Assembly: GCA_027484285.1 (NCBI GenBank)
Contig: JAIXTG010000114.1
Span: forward strand, 1-34,847
Source of the DNA: Oxalobacteraceae bacterium
Lineage (GTDB): Bacteria; Pseudomonadota; Gammaproteobacteria; Burkholderiales; Burkholderiaceae_D
DNA length: 34,847 bases
Direction of reading: 5' to 3'
Both the position numbers and the translations under genes were made by a program. Each line of letters begins with the position of its first letter. The first letter of the stretch is position 1. Positions 1 through 11,505 of the stretch are shown here, in pieces. The notes beneath the pieces were generated by a model. That model worked only from the letters and a program-made list of their open reading frames with translations. It was not told the origin of the DNA and did no database searches.

Positions 1-2046
<2,046 letters not shown>

Positions 2047-2057
2047 AGGAGCACCAT

Positions 2058-2555
2058 TTGAACCGCGCACGCCGCCTTGCCTCCCTGCTGCTCATCGCAT
2101 CGCTTGCCGGCTGCGGCTTCCAGCTGCGCGGCAGCACGCCGGATTCACGGCTGACATTTGCGTCGGTTTATGTGGATGCGGCCAGCGGAACGCCGCTCGG
2201 GCGCGAACTGCGCGATGCCGTGCGATCCGGCGGCTCGCAGCTGGCGGCCGACCCGAAAGCGGCGGCAGTCACGCTGCGCCTGCTGGACGAAGCGCGCGAG
2301 CGGAAAGTACTGACGCTCAACGCCCAGGGCCAGGTGCGCGAATTCAGCCTGACCTACCGCGTCAACTTTGAAGTCGCCGACCCCGAGGGCAAGAAACTGC
2401 TGCCACCGCAGGAAATCGCGCTGCAGTCGCTGTTGTCCTACAGCGAATCGCAGGCACTGGCCAAGGAAATCGAGGAGCGGATGACTTTCGATGACCTGCG
2501 GCGGGATGCGGTCAGCCAGATCATGCGCCAGCTGGCGCGTGTCAGTCCGGAGTAG
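2058..2555 (+). CDS. lptE: LPS-assembly lipoprotein LptE
   Basis: Outer-membrane lipoprotein that plugs the LptD barrel and helps insert lipopolysaccharide into the outer leaflet. The 165-residue product begins with a signal peptide ending in the lipobox LAGC, with the lipidated Cys at residue 19, followed by GFQLRG, the hallmark start of mature LptE. A TTG start at 2058 is chosen because an AGGAG ribosome site lies at 2047-2051 and because it places the signal peptide correctly; the frame itself is open much further upstream, but only as a shadow of leuS. The gene sits 11 bases after leuS and 8 bases before holA, so the three are probably one transcript. Confidence 0.92.
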   Translation: MNRARRLASLLLIASLAGCGFQLRGSTPDSRLTFASVYVDAASGTPLGRELRDAVRSGGSQLAADPKAAAVTLRLLDEARERKVLTLNAQGQVREFSLTYRVNFEVADPEGKKLLPPQEIALQSLLSYSESQALAKEIEERMTFDDLRRDAVSQIMRQLARVSPE

Positions 2556-2563
2556 GAAGGTCC

Positions 2564-3595
2564 ATGCAGCTGCGCGCCGAGGCGCTGGAAGCGCACCTGT
2601 CAAAGGGGCTGTCGCCGCTGTATGTAATCAGCAGCGACGAGCACCTGCTGGCGATCGAGGCGGCCGACCGGATTCGCCTGAAAGCGCGCGCGGCAGGCTT
2701 CACCGAGCGCGAAGTGCTGGTCGTCGAGCGCCATTTCAAATGGGGCGAGCTGCTGGCGGCAAATCAGGCCATGTCGCTGTTCGGCGACCGCAAGCTGATC
2801 GAGCTGCGCATCCCCGGCGGCAAGCCCGGCAAGGACGGCGGCCAGGCGCTGCAGGACTATGCGGCGGCCTGTGCAGCGTCGGCGGGTGCCGGCGACACCC
2901 TGACCATCATCAGCCTGCCCAAGCTCGACTGGCAGGCACAGAAAAGCGCGTGGGTCGGCGCACTGCAGCAGCATGCAGTGTATGTCGACATACCGGCGGT
3001 CGAACGCCACCAGCTGGCGAACTGGATCGGCCAGCGGCTGGCCGCGCAGGCACAGAGCGCAGACAAGCCGGCGCTCGAATTCATGGTCGAGCGCGTCGAG
3101 GGCAACCTGCTGGCTGCCCACCAGGAAATCCGCAAGCTGGGGCTGCTGTATCCTGAGGGAAGGCTGAGCTTCGAGCAGGTGCAGGATGCCGTGCTGAACG
3201 TCGCGCGCTATGACGTATTCAAGCTGTCGGAAGCCATGCTGTCCGGTGATGTGGCGCGGCTGGTGCGGATGCTCGACGGCCTCAAAGGCGAAGGCGAGGC
3301 GCTGCCGCTGGTGCTGTGGGCAGTCAATGAGGAAATTCGCACGCTGCTGAAGCTGAAGCTCGGCACTGCCGACGGGCGACCGCTGCCGATGCTGCTCAAG
3401 GAATACCGGATCTGGGGGCCGCGCGAGCGACTGATGGCACCTGCGCTGTCGCGCGTGAAACTGTCCACCCTGGAACAGGCGCTGTCCCGGGCGGCCCAGG
3501 TCGATCGCATGATCAAGGGATTGCGGTCACAAGATTTTGCCGGCGATGCATGGGATGCCCTGCTGCAGCTGGCGCTGATGATTGCAAAGCATTGA
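2564..3595 (+). CDS. holA: DNA polymerase III subunit delta
   Basis: Delta subunit of the clamp-loader complex. It binds and opens the beta sliding clamp so that it can be loaded on primed DNA. The 343-residue length is normal for HolA. The N-terminal segment ([14 protein letters not shown], about residues 16-29) is the typical degenerate AAA+ start of this family without a functional Walker A, and the C-terminal collar helices end the protein. It follows lptE by 8 bases, a conserved proteobacterial arrangement, and the next gene, proA, starts 16 bases after its stop. The call rests on overall family resemblance and on gene order. Confidence 0.93.
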   Translation: MQLRAEALEAHLSKGLSPLYVISSDEHLLAIEAADRIRLKARAAGFTEREVLVVERHFKWGELLAANQAMSLFGDRKLIELRIPGGKPGKDGGQALQDYAAACAASAGAGDTLTIISLPKLDWQAQKSAWVGALQQHAVYVDIPAVERHQLANWIGQRLAAQAQSADKPALEFMVERVEGNLLAAHQEIRKLGLLYPEGRLSFEQVQDAVLNVARYDVFKLSEAMLSGDVARLVRMLDGLKGEGEALPLVLWAVNEEIRTLLKLKLGTADGRPLPMLLKEYRIWGPRERLMAPALSRVKLSTLEQALSRAAQVDRMIKGLRSQDFAGDAWDALLQLALMIAKH

Positions 3596-3611
3596 ATCAA
3601 AAGGAATGAGC

Positions 3612-4877
3612 ATGGACGTCCAGCAATACATGACCGATATCGGCCGCGCCGCGCGCAAGGCCTCGCGCGCCATGGCGAAAGCCGATACCGCCGCCAAGAA
3701 CCGTGCACTGCAGCTGATTGCCGCCGGCATTCGGCGCGATGCGGCACTGCTGACCGCCGCCAACCGGAAGGACCTCGATGCAGCGCGCGCGAATGGCCTC
3801 GCGCCGGCGATGGTCGACCGCCTGACCTTGTCCGAGAAAGCCATTGCCACCATGGCCGAGGGCCTGGAGCAGATCGCGTCGCTGCCTGATCCGATCGGCG
3901 AGATCAGCAACATGAAATACCGCCCGACCGGCATCCAGGTCGGCCAGATGCGGGTACCGCTGGGCGTGATCGGCATCATCTACGAAGCGCGTCCGAATGT
4001 GACGGTGGATGCCGCCGGCCTGTGCATCAAGAGCGGCAATGCCACCATCCTGCGCGGGGGCTCGGAGGCGATCCACTGCAACCAGGCACTGGCCAGGCTG
4101 GTGAAGGAAGGGCTGTCGGGCGCCGGCCTGCCGGCCGAGGCGGTGCAGATTGTCGAGACCACCGACCGCGCAGCAGTAGGCGCGCTGATCACGATGCCGG
4201 AGTATGTGGACGTGATCGTGCCGCGCGGCGGCAAGGGCCTGATCGAGCGGCTGATGAAAGAGTCGAAGGTGCCGATGATCAAGCACCTCGATGGCATCTG
4301 CCATGTGTACATCGACGACAGGGCTGACATCGCGAAAGCGCTGCCGGTGGCATTCAATGCGAAGTGCCACCGCTATGGCACCTGCAACACGATGGAAACC
4401 CTGCTGGTCGCGCGCGAGATTGCGCCGACCGTGCTGCCGGAACTGGCGAGGCTGTATGCGGACAAGCAGGTCGAACTGCGCGCCGATGCCGAGGCACTCG
4501 CCATCCTGGCCGGCTATCCGAACCTGAAACCCGCCACCGAGGAAGACTGGTCGACCGAATACCTCGATGCGATCCTGTCGGTGAAGCTCGTGTCCGGTGT
4601 CGACGAGGCCATCGACCACATCAACACGTATTCGTCGCAGCACACGGATTCCATCATCACCGAAGACTACACACGCGCCATGCGCTTCCTGCGCGAGGTG
4701 GATTCGGCATCGGTGATGGTCAATGCATCGACCCGCTTTGCCGACGGCTTTGAATACGGGCTGGGCGCCGAGATCGGCATCTCGAATGACAAGCTGCATG
4801 CGCGCGGCCCGGTCGGGCTCGAGGGACTGACATCGGTGAAATATGTGGTGCTCGGCCACGGCGAAGTGCGGGTGTAA
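3612..4877 (+). CDS. proA: Glutamate-5-semialdehyde dehydrogenase (gamma-glutamyl phosphate reductase)
   Basis: Second step of proline synthesis: reduces gamma-glutamyl phosphate to glutamate-5-semialdehyde with NADPH. The product is 421 residues (family about 417) with an aldehyde-dehydrogenase fold; the catalytic Cys is Cys258 in GTCNTMETL, and the end [10 protein letters not shown] is typical of ProA. Of the in-frame ATGs, 3612 is preferred because AAGGA at 3601-3605 then lies 6 bases ahead; the ATG at 3606 abuts that site and the one at 3582 lies inside holA. proB is not adjacent, as is usual in this order of bacteria. The hemJ-like gene starts 3 bases after its stop. Confidence 0.95.
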   Translation: MDVQQYMTDIGRAARKASRAMAKADTAAKNRALQLIAAGIRRDAALLTAANRKDLDAARANGLAPAMVDRLTLSEKAIATMAEGLEQIASLPDPIGEISNMKYRPTGIQVGQMRVPLGVIGIIYEARPNVTVDAAGLCIKSGNATILRGGSEAIHCNQALARLVKEGLSGAGLPAEAVQIVETTDRAAVGALITMPEYVDVIVPRGGKGLIERLMKESKVPMIKHLDGICHVYIDDRADIAKALPVAFNAKCHRYGTCNTMETLLVAREIAPTVLPELARLYADKQVELRADAEALAILAGYPNLKPATEEDWSTEYLDAILSVKLVSGVDEAIDHINTYSSQHTDSIITEDYTRAMRFLREVDSASVMVNASTRFADGFEYGLGAEIGISNDKLHARGPVGLEGLTSVKYVVLGHGEVRV

Positions 4878-4880
4878 GCA

Positions 4881-5303
4881 ATGGCCTACAACTGGATCAA
4901 GGCACTGCACATTGTCTTCATCGCCTCCTGGTTCGCCGGCCTGTTCTACCTGCCGCGCATTTACGTGAACCTTGCGATGGAGACCGAGCCGGCCGCGACG
5001 GCACGGCTGTTGCTGATGGCGCGCAAGCTGTACCGCTTCATGACCATCCTGATGTGGCCGGCGCTGGTGCTCGGCCTGATCCTGTGGCTGGGCTACGGAA
5101 TGGGCAAGGGCAGCGGCTGGATGCATGCGAAGCTGGCGATCGTGCTGCTGCTGATTGGCTACCACCACCTGTGCAAGCGCCTGCTGAAGCAATTCGAAGG
5201 CGGCGAAAACACCCGTTCGCACGTCTGGTATCGCTGGTTCAATGAACTGCCGGTGCTTGGCATGTTCGCCGCGGTGATCCTGGTCGTCGTGAAACCCTTC
5301 TGA
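4881..5303 (+). CDS. hemJ: HemJ-like protoporphyrinogen IX oxidase (CopD/UPF0093 membrane protein)
   Basis: Small integral membrane protein of 140 residues. Its N-terminus (WIKALH, His10, then WFAGLFYLPRIYV) matches the HemJ family, which oxidises protoporphyrinogen IX to protoporphyrin IX in haem synthesis in bacteria lacking HemG and HemY. About four hydrophobic segments can be seen (roughly residues 6-28, 51-71, 80-98 and 121-138). The conserved N-terminal His and the Lys in the third segment (HAKLAIV) are present. It begins 3 bases after proA and is probably translated from the same message. Older annotations call such proteins CopD-family; HemJ is the better fit by length and motif, but the function is inferred. 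Confidence 0.82.
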   Translation: MAYNWIKALHIVFIASWFAGLFYLPRIYVNLAMETEPAATARLLLMARKLYRFMTILMWPALVLGLILWLGYGMGKGSGWMHAKLAIVLLLIGYHHLCKRLLKQFEGGENTRSHVWYRWFNELPVLGMFAAVILVVVKPF

Positions 5304-5325
5304 CCACAACCAACCGGAGACACTG

Positions 5326-5931
5326 ATGGGAAAGACCGTCGACTATTTCATTGCGCCGCAGTCACCGTGGACCTATCTCGGCCATGAGCGCTTCGTCGCC
5401 ATCGCACAGAAGCAAGGCGCGCAGGTGCAACTGAAGCCGTGTGACGTGAACAAGGTCTTCAGCCAGTCCGGCGGCGTGCCGGTAGGACAGCGTCCGCCCC
5501 AGCGTCAGGCTTACCGCCTGGCCGAACTGGCACGCTGGAGCCAATACCTCGGGATGCCGCTGAACCTTCATCCCGAGTTCTTTCCGGTCAATGGCGAACC
5601 CGGTGCGAAGCTGATCATTGCGGCACTGCATGCGGCGGGCACGAAGCAGGCACTCGACTTGCTGGGTGCACTCGGCCGCGCCTGCTGGGCCGAAGAAAAG
5701 AATATCGCCGATGCAGATACGCTGGTAGCGATTGCGAACGGCATCGGCCTTGATGGCGCTGCACTGATTGAACTGTCGGCAGGCGAGGCTGTGGCCGCCG
5801 ACTACGCGCGCAATACCGACGAGGCGATTGCGGCACATGTATTCGGCGTGCCCTGGTACCGGGTGGACGGTGAAGGCTACTGGGGACAGGATCGGCTGGA
5901 TTTTGTCGAACGGGCGCTGCAGGGAAGCTGA
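5326..5931 (+). CDS. 2-hydroxychromene-2-carboxylate isomerase family protein (DsbA/GST-kappa fold)
   Basis: 201-residue soluble protein of the thioredoxin-fold DsbA/kappa-GST group. The start VDYFIAPQSPWTYLGHERF has the Ser-Pro-Trp in place of the CxxC of true DsbA; that Ser (residue 13) is the glutathione-activating residue in characterised isomerases. The end VFGVPWYRVDGEGYWGQDRLDFVERAL is the family signature (a cis-Pro after GV, and W-G-x-D-R). Family members isomerise 2-hydroxychromene-2-carboxylate in naphthalene breakdown, but many chromosomal copies sit outside any aromatic pathway, as here, so the true substrate is unknown. It starts 22 bases after hemJ, with a GGAGA ribosome site ahead of the ATG. 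Confidence 0.85.
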   Translation: MGKTVDYFIAPQSPWTYLGHERFVAIAQKQGAQVQLKPCDVNKVFSQSGGVPVGQRPPQRQAYRLAELARWSQYLGMPLNLHPEFFPVNGEPGAKLIIAALHAAGTKQALDLLGALGRACWAEEKNIADADTLVAIANGIGLDGAALIELSAGEAVAADYARNTDEAIAAHVFGVPWYRVDGEGYWGQDRLDFVERALQGS

Positions 5932-6039
5932 TCAAGTCGCCGGAGCCCGGCATGCGTCGCGGTCCGGCATTTACCGTAACAACTCGTCATACCCGGTCGG
6001 GCGTACAGCCGCCCTGCCCCAACGGATAAAAGGTACCCC

Positions 6040-7239
6040 ATGGCCTACTCTTATTTTTGCCCCTGCCCACGAGGTCTCGAGACGGCGCTCTCCGAGGAGC
6101 TCAACGAAATCGCAGCCCAGGGCGGCACGCTGAAAGTGCACAACGCCGTGCCCGGCGGCGTGCACTGCTCCGGCAGCCTGCAGGATGCGATGCGTCTCAA
6201 CCTGCATTCGCGCATTGCGTCGCGCGTGCTGCTGCGCATCGCGCATGGCAGCTATGTGAACGAGAACGATATCTATGACCTCGCGCTCGGTGCGGGCTGG
6301 GAAGACTGGTTCGACCTCGACCACACCATCCGCGTCGACGTCAACGCAATCAAGTCGCCGCTCAAGAGCCTGGAGTTCGCGACGCTGAAAATCAAGGACG
6401 GCCTGTGCGACCGTTTCCGCGACCGGACGGGCAAGCGACCGTCGGTGAATACTCGCACGCCCGACATGCGGGTCTGGGGCTTCCTCGACGCACGCACCAT
6501 TACCCTTTATCTCGACACCTCGGGCGAGGGACTGTTCAAGCGCGGCTGGCGGATGGAAACCGGCGACGCGCCGCTGCGCGAGAACCTGGCCGCCGGCCTG
6601 TTGCGCACCGCCGGCTGGAAACCCGGCACGCCGCTGCTGGATCCGATGTGCGGCTCGGGCACCCTGCTGGTCGAGGCTGCGCAGATGCTGGCCGGCATCC
6701 CGCCCGGCCTGAATCGCGGTTTCGCCTTCGAGAAATTCAAGAGCTTCCGGCGAACCGACTGGGAAGCGGTCCGCGCTGCAGTCAAGACCTCACCGCTGCC
6801 GGCAAAACCGACCATCTTCGGCAGCGACATCTCCGGCGACATGCTGGTCATGGCGCGCAACAACCTCGAGCGTGCCGGCATCACCTTTGATATCCCGCTC
6901 AAGCAGATCGATGCACAGGAGGTCAAGCCGCCGACCGGCATCCCGGGCCTGCTGATCGCGAATCCGCCGTATGGCGAACGGATCGGCGTGCGCGGCGACC
7001 GCTCGCAGGAACCGGACGAACTCGCGATCGCATTCTTCAGTGCGTTTGGCAGCACGCTCAAGAGCCGCTTCGCCGGCTGGACCGTCTGCCTGTTCACCGC
7101 CGACCTGACACTCCCCCGCATGCTGCGACTGAAGGAGTCGAAGAAAACGCCGTTCTTCAACGGTGCGATTGAATGTCGGCTGTTCCGGTTCGAGATGGTG
7201 GCGGGATCGAACCGCCGCGAAGCGCCAGCGCAGAAATGA
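6040..7239 (+). CDS. THUMP-domain class I SAM-dependent RNA methyltransferase (RlmL N-half type)
   Basis: 399-residue methyltransferase that probably makes N2-methylguanosine in 23S rRNA, like the RlmL (YcbY) N-terminal half of E. coli. Residues about 45-155 form the RNA-binding THUMP domain. The Rossmann catalytic domain follows, with DPMCGSGTLLVEAA (starting at Asp201) as the SAM-binding loop and NPPYGERIG (starting at Asn308) as the catalytic N-P-P-Y motif. Unlike E. coli RlmL there is no C-terminal RlmK domain, which is usual for betaproteobacterial homologues. A hairpin just after the stop probably ends transcription. The exact target base is inferred from the family. Confidence 0.88.
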   Translation: MAYSYFCPCPRGLETALSEELNEIAAQGGTLKVHNAVPGGVHCSGSLQDAMRLNLHSRIASRVLLRIAHGSYVNENDIYDLALGAGWEDWFDLDHTIRVDVNAIKSPLKSLEFATLKIKDGLCDRFRDRTGKRPSVNTRTPDMRVWGFLDARTITLYLDTSGEGLFKRGWRMETGDAPLRENLAAGLLRTAGWKPGTPLLDPMCGSGTLLVEAAQMLAGIPPGLNRGFAFEKFKSFRRTDWEAVRAAVKTSPLPAKPTIFGSDISGDMLVMARNNLERAGITFDIPLKQIDAQEVKPPTGIPGLLIANPPYGERIGVRGDRSQEPDELAIAFFSAFGSTLKSRFAGWTVCLFTADLTLPRMLRLKESKKTPFFNGAIECRLFRFEMVAGSNRREAPAQK

Positions 7240-7241
7240 GA

Positions 7242-7263
7242 AACGCCGTCGAGTGACGGCGTT
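7242..7263. terminator. Hairpin between convergent genes, likely bidirectional terminator
   Basis: A perfect 9-bp stem, AACGCCGTC (7242-7250) and GACGGCGTT (7255-7263), with a GAGT loop starts 3 bases after the methyltransferase stop and ends 24 bases before the end of the oppositely oriented gene. On the minus strand the stem is followed by TCTCATTT, a moderate U-run; on the plus strand the run is weak. It fits a shared terminator for the convergent pair. Confidence 0.7.
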
Positions 7264-7287
7264 CCTTCAATCCGCAGCAACCGGCGT

Positions 7288-8625
7288 TTATTGCGAGGCT
7301 GGCACGTTCCAGCCCCTTGCCTGCACCCGAGGATTCCCGATATGCCATTCACCGTCGCGCGCGATGGTGACGCGCACGTCGATGCGCAGGCTGGCATGCT
7401 GCTGGTCGGCGACATCGACAGACACGTAGTCTGTCATCTGCTTCATTTTGAGCAGTTTGCCGCTATTGAGCGCGCTATTGCTTTGCCAGCAGTAATCGAG
7501 GGTGATGTCGCCGTTCCGGTCTTTTCCGAAAACATAGCTGGCCCTGGCGACAGCCAGTGGCATGACGGGCGTACCGTCCCATAGTCGCAGAATGGATTGC
7601 GAATCCTTGTTGTCGTCATGGCGCAGAAAAAGGCTGTTCTTTAGAAAATTGCCCAGGTTCTGGGAGGCGACATTGCTGACCACGCGAGGAAGGTCGCAGC
7701 CCTTGCCTGCCCCGACCCATTGAGCGAATTCGTCGACATGGTTGAATGTCGTGGTGCTCCCATCGGCATTCCTGGCGCAGTAATGCGAGTTTCCGAAGTC
7801 GCGGATGAAGGTGGGCTGGAGTTGGCTGGATACGGATTTTCGATTGCCGTTGACATCCGTGGTGTCAGCACTGTCGCGGCTCCATGGCTTGATGAAGGCA
7901 GCATCGGCGGCGTCAGTCACGCAAGCGAGGAATTTTGGATCGGACAGATCGACTTCCAAGTCAATCACTGCATTCCTGCGGCGGTCCAAGTCGGACAACG
8001 GCTGTTTCTGGCGCGGCGATCCCGGAACCGGTGATGACCTGCCCGAACCCGCTGGCGACGAGCGCTCCGGCGAATTTCGTCCGCTGCGGGGCGTCGCTTT
8101 CTGCACCCAGCCCGACATGTCTTCGGCCAGCTGGCTGAGCTTGCGGCTCATTCGCCGGCGGAATGCACGTACCTGTTCTTTCCCCTCCTCCCCGATCAGG
8201 CTGCGGCGGCGCAGCCCGCAACCCGGCGTTGGCGAGGTATTGCTGTTGCTGGCGGAGCTCGCGTCGGACTGCAGGGATTCCGATACTTCGTCCGGCAAAT
8301 CAGGCAGCTCGAGATCGCTGCCTGCATTTTGCGGGGAGGAACGGGCAGACGATGGCGAGCCAGTGGAACTGCTGCTGCTCGACGGCAAAGACTTCAGCTT
8401 CGGAGGCGTATTCGGCAATGCAACGGGGAGCTGGTCGACCATGGTTCCGGCAGCGCCGTTGCGAGGATCGCTGGCTGGCGGGGATTTCGGAACCAGCATC
8501 AGGCGCGGCCAGGAATCCGTCGATGCCTCATCCTGCATTGTCTGCGCTGCTGCCTTCAGCTTTTCCAGTTCCTCCCAGACAGCCAACATGCCCGCCAGTT
8601 GTCTCGATGCGCTGAACTTGTTCAT
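7288..8625 (-). CDS. Hypothetical Ser/Pro-rich two-part protein
   Basis: 445-residue protein of unknown function; no family recognised. The first roughly 215 residues are rich in Ser, Pro and Arg with runs such as SSSSSSTGSPSSARSS and repeated RSSP/NSPERSSP motifs, so this part is probably disordered. A short helical stretch at the start (about residues 13-32, Leu/Ala/Glu-rich) comes first. The last roughly 230 residues look like a folded domain, with regular hydrophobic patterning and Cys at CARNADG and GKGCDLP. No signal peptide or membrane segment is seen. An AAAGGT ribosome site precedes the ATG at 8625. It stands alone between two rightward units. A secreted or effector protein is possible but not shown. 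Confidence 0.75.
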   Translation of the reverse strand: MNKFSASRQLAGMLAVWEELEKLKAAAQTMQDEASTDSWPRLMLVPKSPPASDPRNGAAGTMVDQLPVALPNTPPKLKSLPSSSSSSTGSPSSARSSPQNAGSDLELPDLPDEVSESLQSDASSASNSNTSPTPGCGLRRRSLIGEEGKEQVRAFRRRMSRKLSQLAEDMSGWVQKATPRSGRNSPERSSPAGSGRSSPVPGSPRQKQPLSDLDRRRNAVIDLEVDLSDPKFLACVTDAADAAFIKPWSRDSADTTDVNGNRKSVSSQLQPTFIRDFGNSHYCARNADGSTTTFNHVDEFAQWVGAGKGCDLPRVVSNVASQNLGNFLKNSLFLRHDDNKDSQSILRLWDGTPVMPLAVARASYVFGKDRNGDITLDYCWQSNSALNSGKLLKMKQMTDYVSVDVADQQHASLRIDVRVTIARDGEWHIGNPRVQARGWNVPASQ

Positions 8626-8799
8626 CCGATGACCTTTGGAATGTCAATTAACAGACCGCTTGGTAACCGAACCCTTTGTTTCGTTCCGGACAAGATTTCC
8701 GAACGCATCGCCGGCGGGAAGCCCATGACACGCCCCGCCGACACCGGTCCGGCGCTTGCGCTATCCTGTCGGCTTGTTTGTTTGTCCAAAGTTGCCACC

Positions 8800-10275
8800 A
8801 TGACCGACGCCGCCCGCCGCCTTGAATTGCGCGACCCGAACCTGCTTCGCTCCGACACCCTGCTCGACGGCGAATGGATGTCATCCGCGCACCACTTCGA
8901 TGTGCACAACCCGGCCACCGGCGAGGCCATCATTTCGGTTCCCAACCTCGGCGCGGATGATGCCGAACGGGCCGTGCTGGCTGCGCAGCGCGCCTTCCCC
9001 GGCTGGGCCCGCAAGAGCGGCAAGGAACGCGCGCTGGTCCTGCGCCGCTGGTTCGACCTGATCATCGAGAATGCCGACGACCTCGCCCGCCTGATGACGG
9101 CCGAGCAGGGCAAGCCGCTGGCCGAGGCGAAAGGCGAGGTGGTGTACGGCGCAAGCTTCGTCGAATGGTTTGCGGAAGAAGCCAAGCGGGTAAATGGCGA
9201 CGTGCTGGCCTCGCCCTGGAGCGACCGCCGGCTGCTGACCCTGAAGCAGCCGATCGGCGTCTGCGCAGCAATCACGCCATGGAACTTCCCGATCGCGATG
9301 ATCACGCGGAAGATTGCTCCCGCGCTCGCCGCCGGATGCAGCATCGTCATCAAGCCGGCAGAACAGACGCCGCTGTCGGCGCTGGCGCTGGCCGAACTCG
9401 CGCAGCGCGCCGGCATACCGGCCGGGGTGATCAATGTGCTGACCGCTGACAGCGAGCAGTCGATCGCGATCGGGAAGGTCCTGTGCGCCAGCCCGGTGGT
9501 GCGTCACCTGTCATTCACCGGATCGACGCCGGTGGGCCGCATCCTGATGGCGCAGAGCGCGCCGACGATCAAGAAGCTGGCGCTCGAACTCGGCGGCCAC
9601 GCGCCCTTCATCGTGTTCGACGACGCCGACATCGATGCAGCGGTCGAGGGCGCGCTGGTCTCGAAATACCGGAATGCCGGCCAGACCTGCGTGTGTACCA
9701 ACCGCTTCTATGTGCACGACAAGGTGCATGATGAATTCGTGCGCAAGCTGGCCGAGGGCGCGAAGCAGATTCGGGTCGGCAACGGCTTCGAGCGGGGCGT
9801 GCAACAGGGCCCGCTGATCGACGCACAGGCGGTCGAAAAAGTTGGCGAGCATGTCAGCGATGCACTCGCGCGCGGCGCGAAGCTGGAGGCCGGCGGCAGT
9901 GCGCATGAACTCGGCGGCCTGTTCTACCAGCCGACCGTGCTGTCGAATGTTCGTCCCGACATGAAAGTGATGCGCGAAGAAACCTTCGGCCCGGTGGCCG
10001 CGGTGGTGCGCTTCTCGTCCGAGGATGAGGCGATCGCCGCAGCCAACGATACCGAGTTCGGACTCGCCAGCTATTTTTATTCGCGCGACATCGGCCGCAT
10101 CTGGCGGGTCGCCGAGCAACTCGACTACGGCATGGTCGGCATCAATACCGGCCTGATCTCGAACGAAGTCGGCCCGTTCGGCGGCGTCAAGCAATCCGGC
10201 CTCGGGCGCGAGGGATCGAAGTACGGGATGGATGAATATCTCGAACTCAAATACCTGTGCATGGGCGGCATCTGA
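8800..10275 (+). CDS. gabD: Succinate-semialdehyde dehydrogenase (NADP+)
   Basis: Aldehyde dehydrogenase of 491 residues that oxidises succinate semialdehyde to succinate at the end of GABA breakdown. The general base is Glu263 in LELGGHAPFIVFDDAD and the catalytic nucleophile Cys297 in NAGQTCVCTNRF; this double-Cys NAGQTCVC context and the ending FGGVKQSGLGREGS are characteristic of GabD. The frame is open from 8329, but the ATG at 8800 gives the family length and avoids overlap with the divergent gene starting at 8625. The interval 8626-8799 should hold the promoters of both. The next gene begins directly at its stop codon, so the two are cotranscribed. No gabT is nearby. Confidence 0.92.
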   Translation: MTDAARRLELRDPNLLRSDTLLDGEWMSSAHHFDVHNPATGEAIISVPNLGADDAERAVLAAQRAFPGWARKSGKERALVLRRWFDLIIENADDLARLMTAEQGKPLAEAKGEVVYGASFVEWFAEEAKRVNGDVLASPWSDRRLLTLKQPIGVCAAITPWNFPIAMITRKIAPALAAGCSIVIKPAEQTPLSALALAELAQRAGIPAGVINVLTADSEQSIAIGKVLCASPVVRHLSFTGSTPVGRILMAQSAPTIKKLALELGGHAPFIVFDDADIDAAVEGALVSKYRNAGQTCVCTNRFYVHDKVHDEFVRKLAEGAKQIRVGNGFERGVQQGPLIDAQAVEKVGEHVSDALARGAKLEAGGSAHELGGLFYQPTVLSNVRPDMKVMREETFGPVAAVVRFSSEDEAIAAANDTEFGLASYFYSRDIGRIWRVAEQLDYGMVGINTGLISNEVGPFGGVKQSGLGREGSKYGMDEYLELKYLCMGGI

Positions 10276-11490
10276 GTGACGCTTGCAGGGCACGCAGGTC
10301 GCTCGTCCGGCCGGCTGGCGCTGCTGCCGGCGGCACTGGCGATGCTGGGCCCGTTTTCGGTCGATACCTACCTGCCGGCCTTCCCGGCGATATCGGGTTC
10401 GCTGGGCGCCAGCGCGATCGAAGTCCAGCAGACGCTGACAGCCTACATGGCCTCGTTTGCCGTGATGATCCTCTGGCACGGCGCCCTGTCGGATGCATTC
10501 GGACGGCGACGGCCCATCCTGGTGTCGCTCGCGGTCTATGCGCTGGCCTCGCTCGGCTGCGCGCTGGCGCAGAACGTCGGCCAGCTCTGGATGTTCCGGA
10601 TGCTGCAGGGATTCTCCGCCGGTGCCGGCGTGGTGATCGGGCGCGCGATCGTGCGCGACCGGCTTGCCGGTGCCGAGGCCGAGCGGATGCTGTCGCTGGT
10701 GACCATGATTTTTTCCATCTCGCCGGCGATTGCCCCGGTGATCGGCGGATGGATCGTCAGCCTGTCCGACTGGCATGCAATCTTCGTGCTGCTGTGCGTC
10801 CTGTCCTTGCTGCTGCTGGCCGCGTGCTGGCGCTATCTGCCGGAGACGCTGCCGGCGTCAAAACGCCAGCCCTTTCATCCGGCAGCGCTGTGGCGCAACT
10901 ACCGGCAGATTTTCCTGTCTCCGCCGTTCCAGCTGAAAGCCGGCGCGATCGCCTTCAATTTTTCCGGGCTGTTCCTGTATGTCGCGTCCGCTCCCGCCGT
11001 GGTGACCCGTCACCTCGGGCTGGGACCCGGCGAGTTCGGCTGGCTGTTCATTCCGTCGGTGGCAGGAATCTTCCTTGGCGCGCTGGCAGCCAACCGGATG
11101 GCAGGCCGGGCCGGGCCGGGGCAACAGATCCGGCTCGGTTTCACGCTGCTGGTGCTGGCCGGCGTGCTGAACGTCGGTTACCACGCACTGCTGCCGCCGG
11201 CGCTGCCGTGGACGGTCGCCCCGCTGTTCCTGTACACCATGGGGATGTCGATGGTGGCGCCGGGGCTGACACTGCTGGTGCTCGACCTGTTCCCGCAGAT
11301 CCGGGGCACGGTGGCATCCTGCCAGTCATTCACGATGACGCTGTTGTCGGCCGCGGTGGCCGGGCTGGTATCGCCGCTGCTCGATCATTCCATGCTGGCA
11401 CTGGCTGCGGGCCAGTTCGCCTTTGCCCTGACCGGCCTGCTGCTGTGGCGAATCGCCGCAGCCCGCAAGGCTGTACCCCGACAACAATGA
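10276..11490 (+). CDS. Bcr/CflA family multidrug efflux MFS transporter
   Basis: 404-residue inner-membrane transporter of the major facilitator superfamily, drug/H+ antiporter type with about 12 transmembrane segments. Residues 26-34 (PFSVDTYLP) and the loop HGALSDAFGRRRP (about 68-80, motif A between helices 2 and 3) are typical of the Bcr/CflA group, whose members export bicyclomycin, chloramphenicol or sulfonamides. The GTG start at 10276 follows the gabD stop with no gap, so translation is probably coupled; the link to GABA metabolism is unclear and the natural substrate is unknown. Confidence 0.9.
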   Translation: MTLAGHAGRSSGRLALLPAALAMLGPFSVDTYLPAFPAISGSLGASAIEVQQTLTAYMASFAVMILWHGALSDAFGRRRPILVSLAVYALASLGCALAQNVGQLWMFRMLQGFSAGAGVVIGRAIVRDRLAGAEAERMLSLVTMIFSISPAIAPVIGGWIVSLSDWHAIFVLLCVLSLLLLAACWRYLPETLPASKRQPFHPAALWRNYRQIFLSPPFQLKAGAIAFNFSGLFLYVASAPAVVTRHLGLGPGEFGWLFIPSVAGIFLGALAANRMAGRAGPGQQIRLGFTLLVLAGVLNVGYHALLPPALPWTVAPLFLYTMGMSMVAPGLTLLVLDLFPQIRGTVASCQSFTMTLLSAAVAGLVSPLLDHSMLALAAGQFAFALTGLLLWRIAAARKAVPRQQ

Positions 11491-11505
11491 CCTGAGGAGA
11501 CTCAA

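Noticed and set aside
3597..5309. 570-codon open frame on the minus strand
   Set aside because: It is the mirror of proA and hemJ, which have clear family motifs; high GC at third positions keeps the opposite strand open. The product is His/Gln/Arg-rich with no family features.
9511..10776. 421-codon open frame on the minus strand
   Set aside because: Spans the gabD/transporter junction in antisense, with no motifs; both plus-strand genes are certain.
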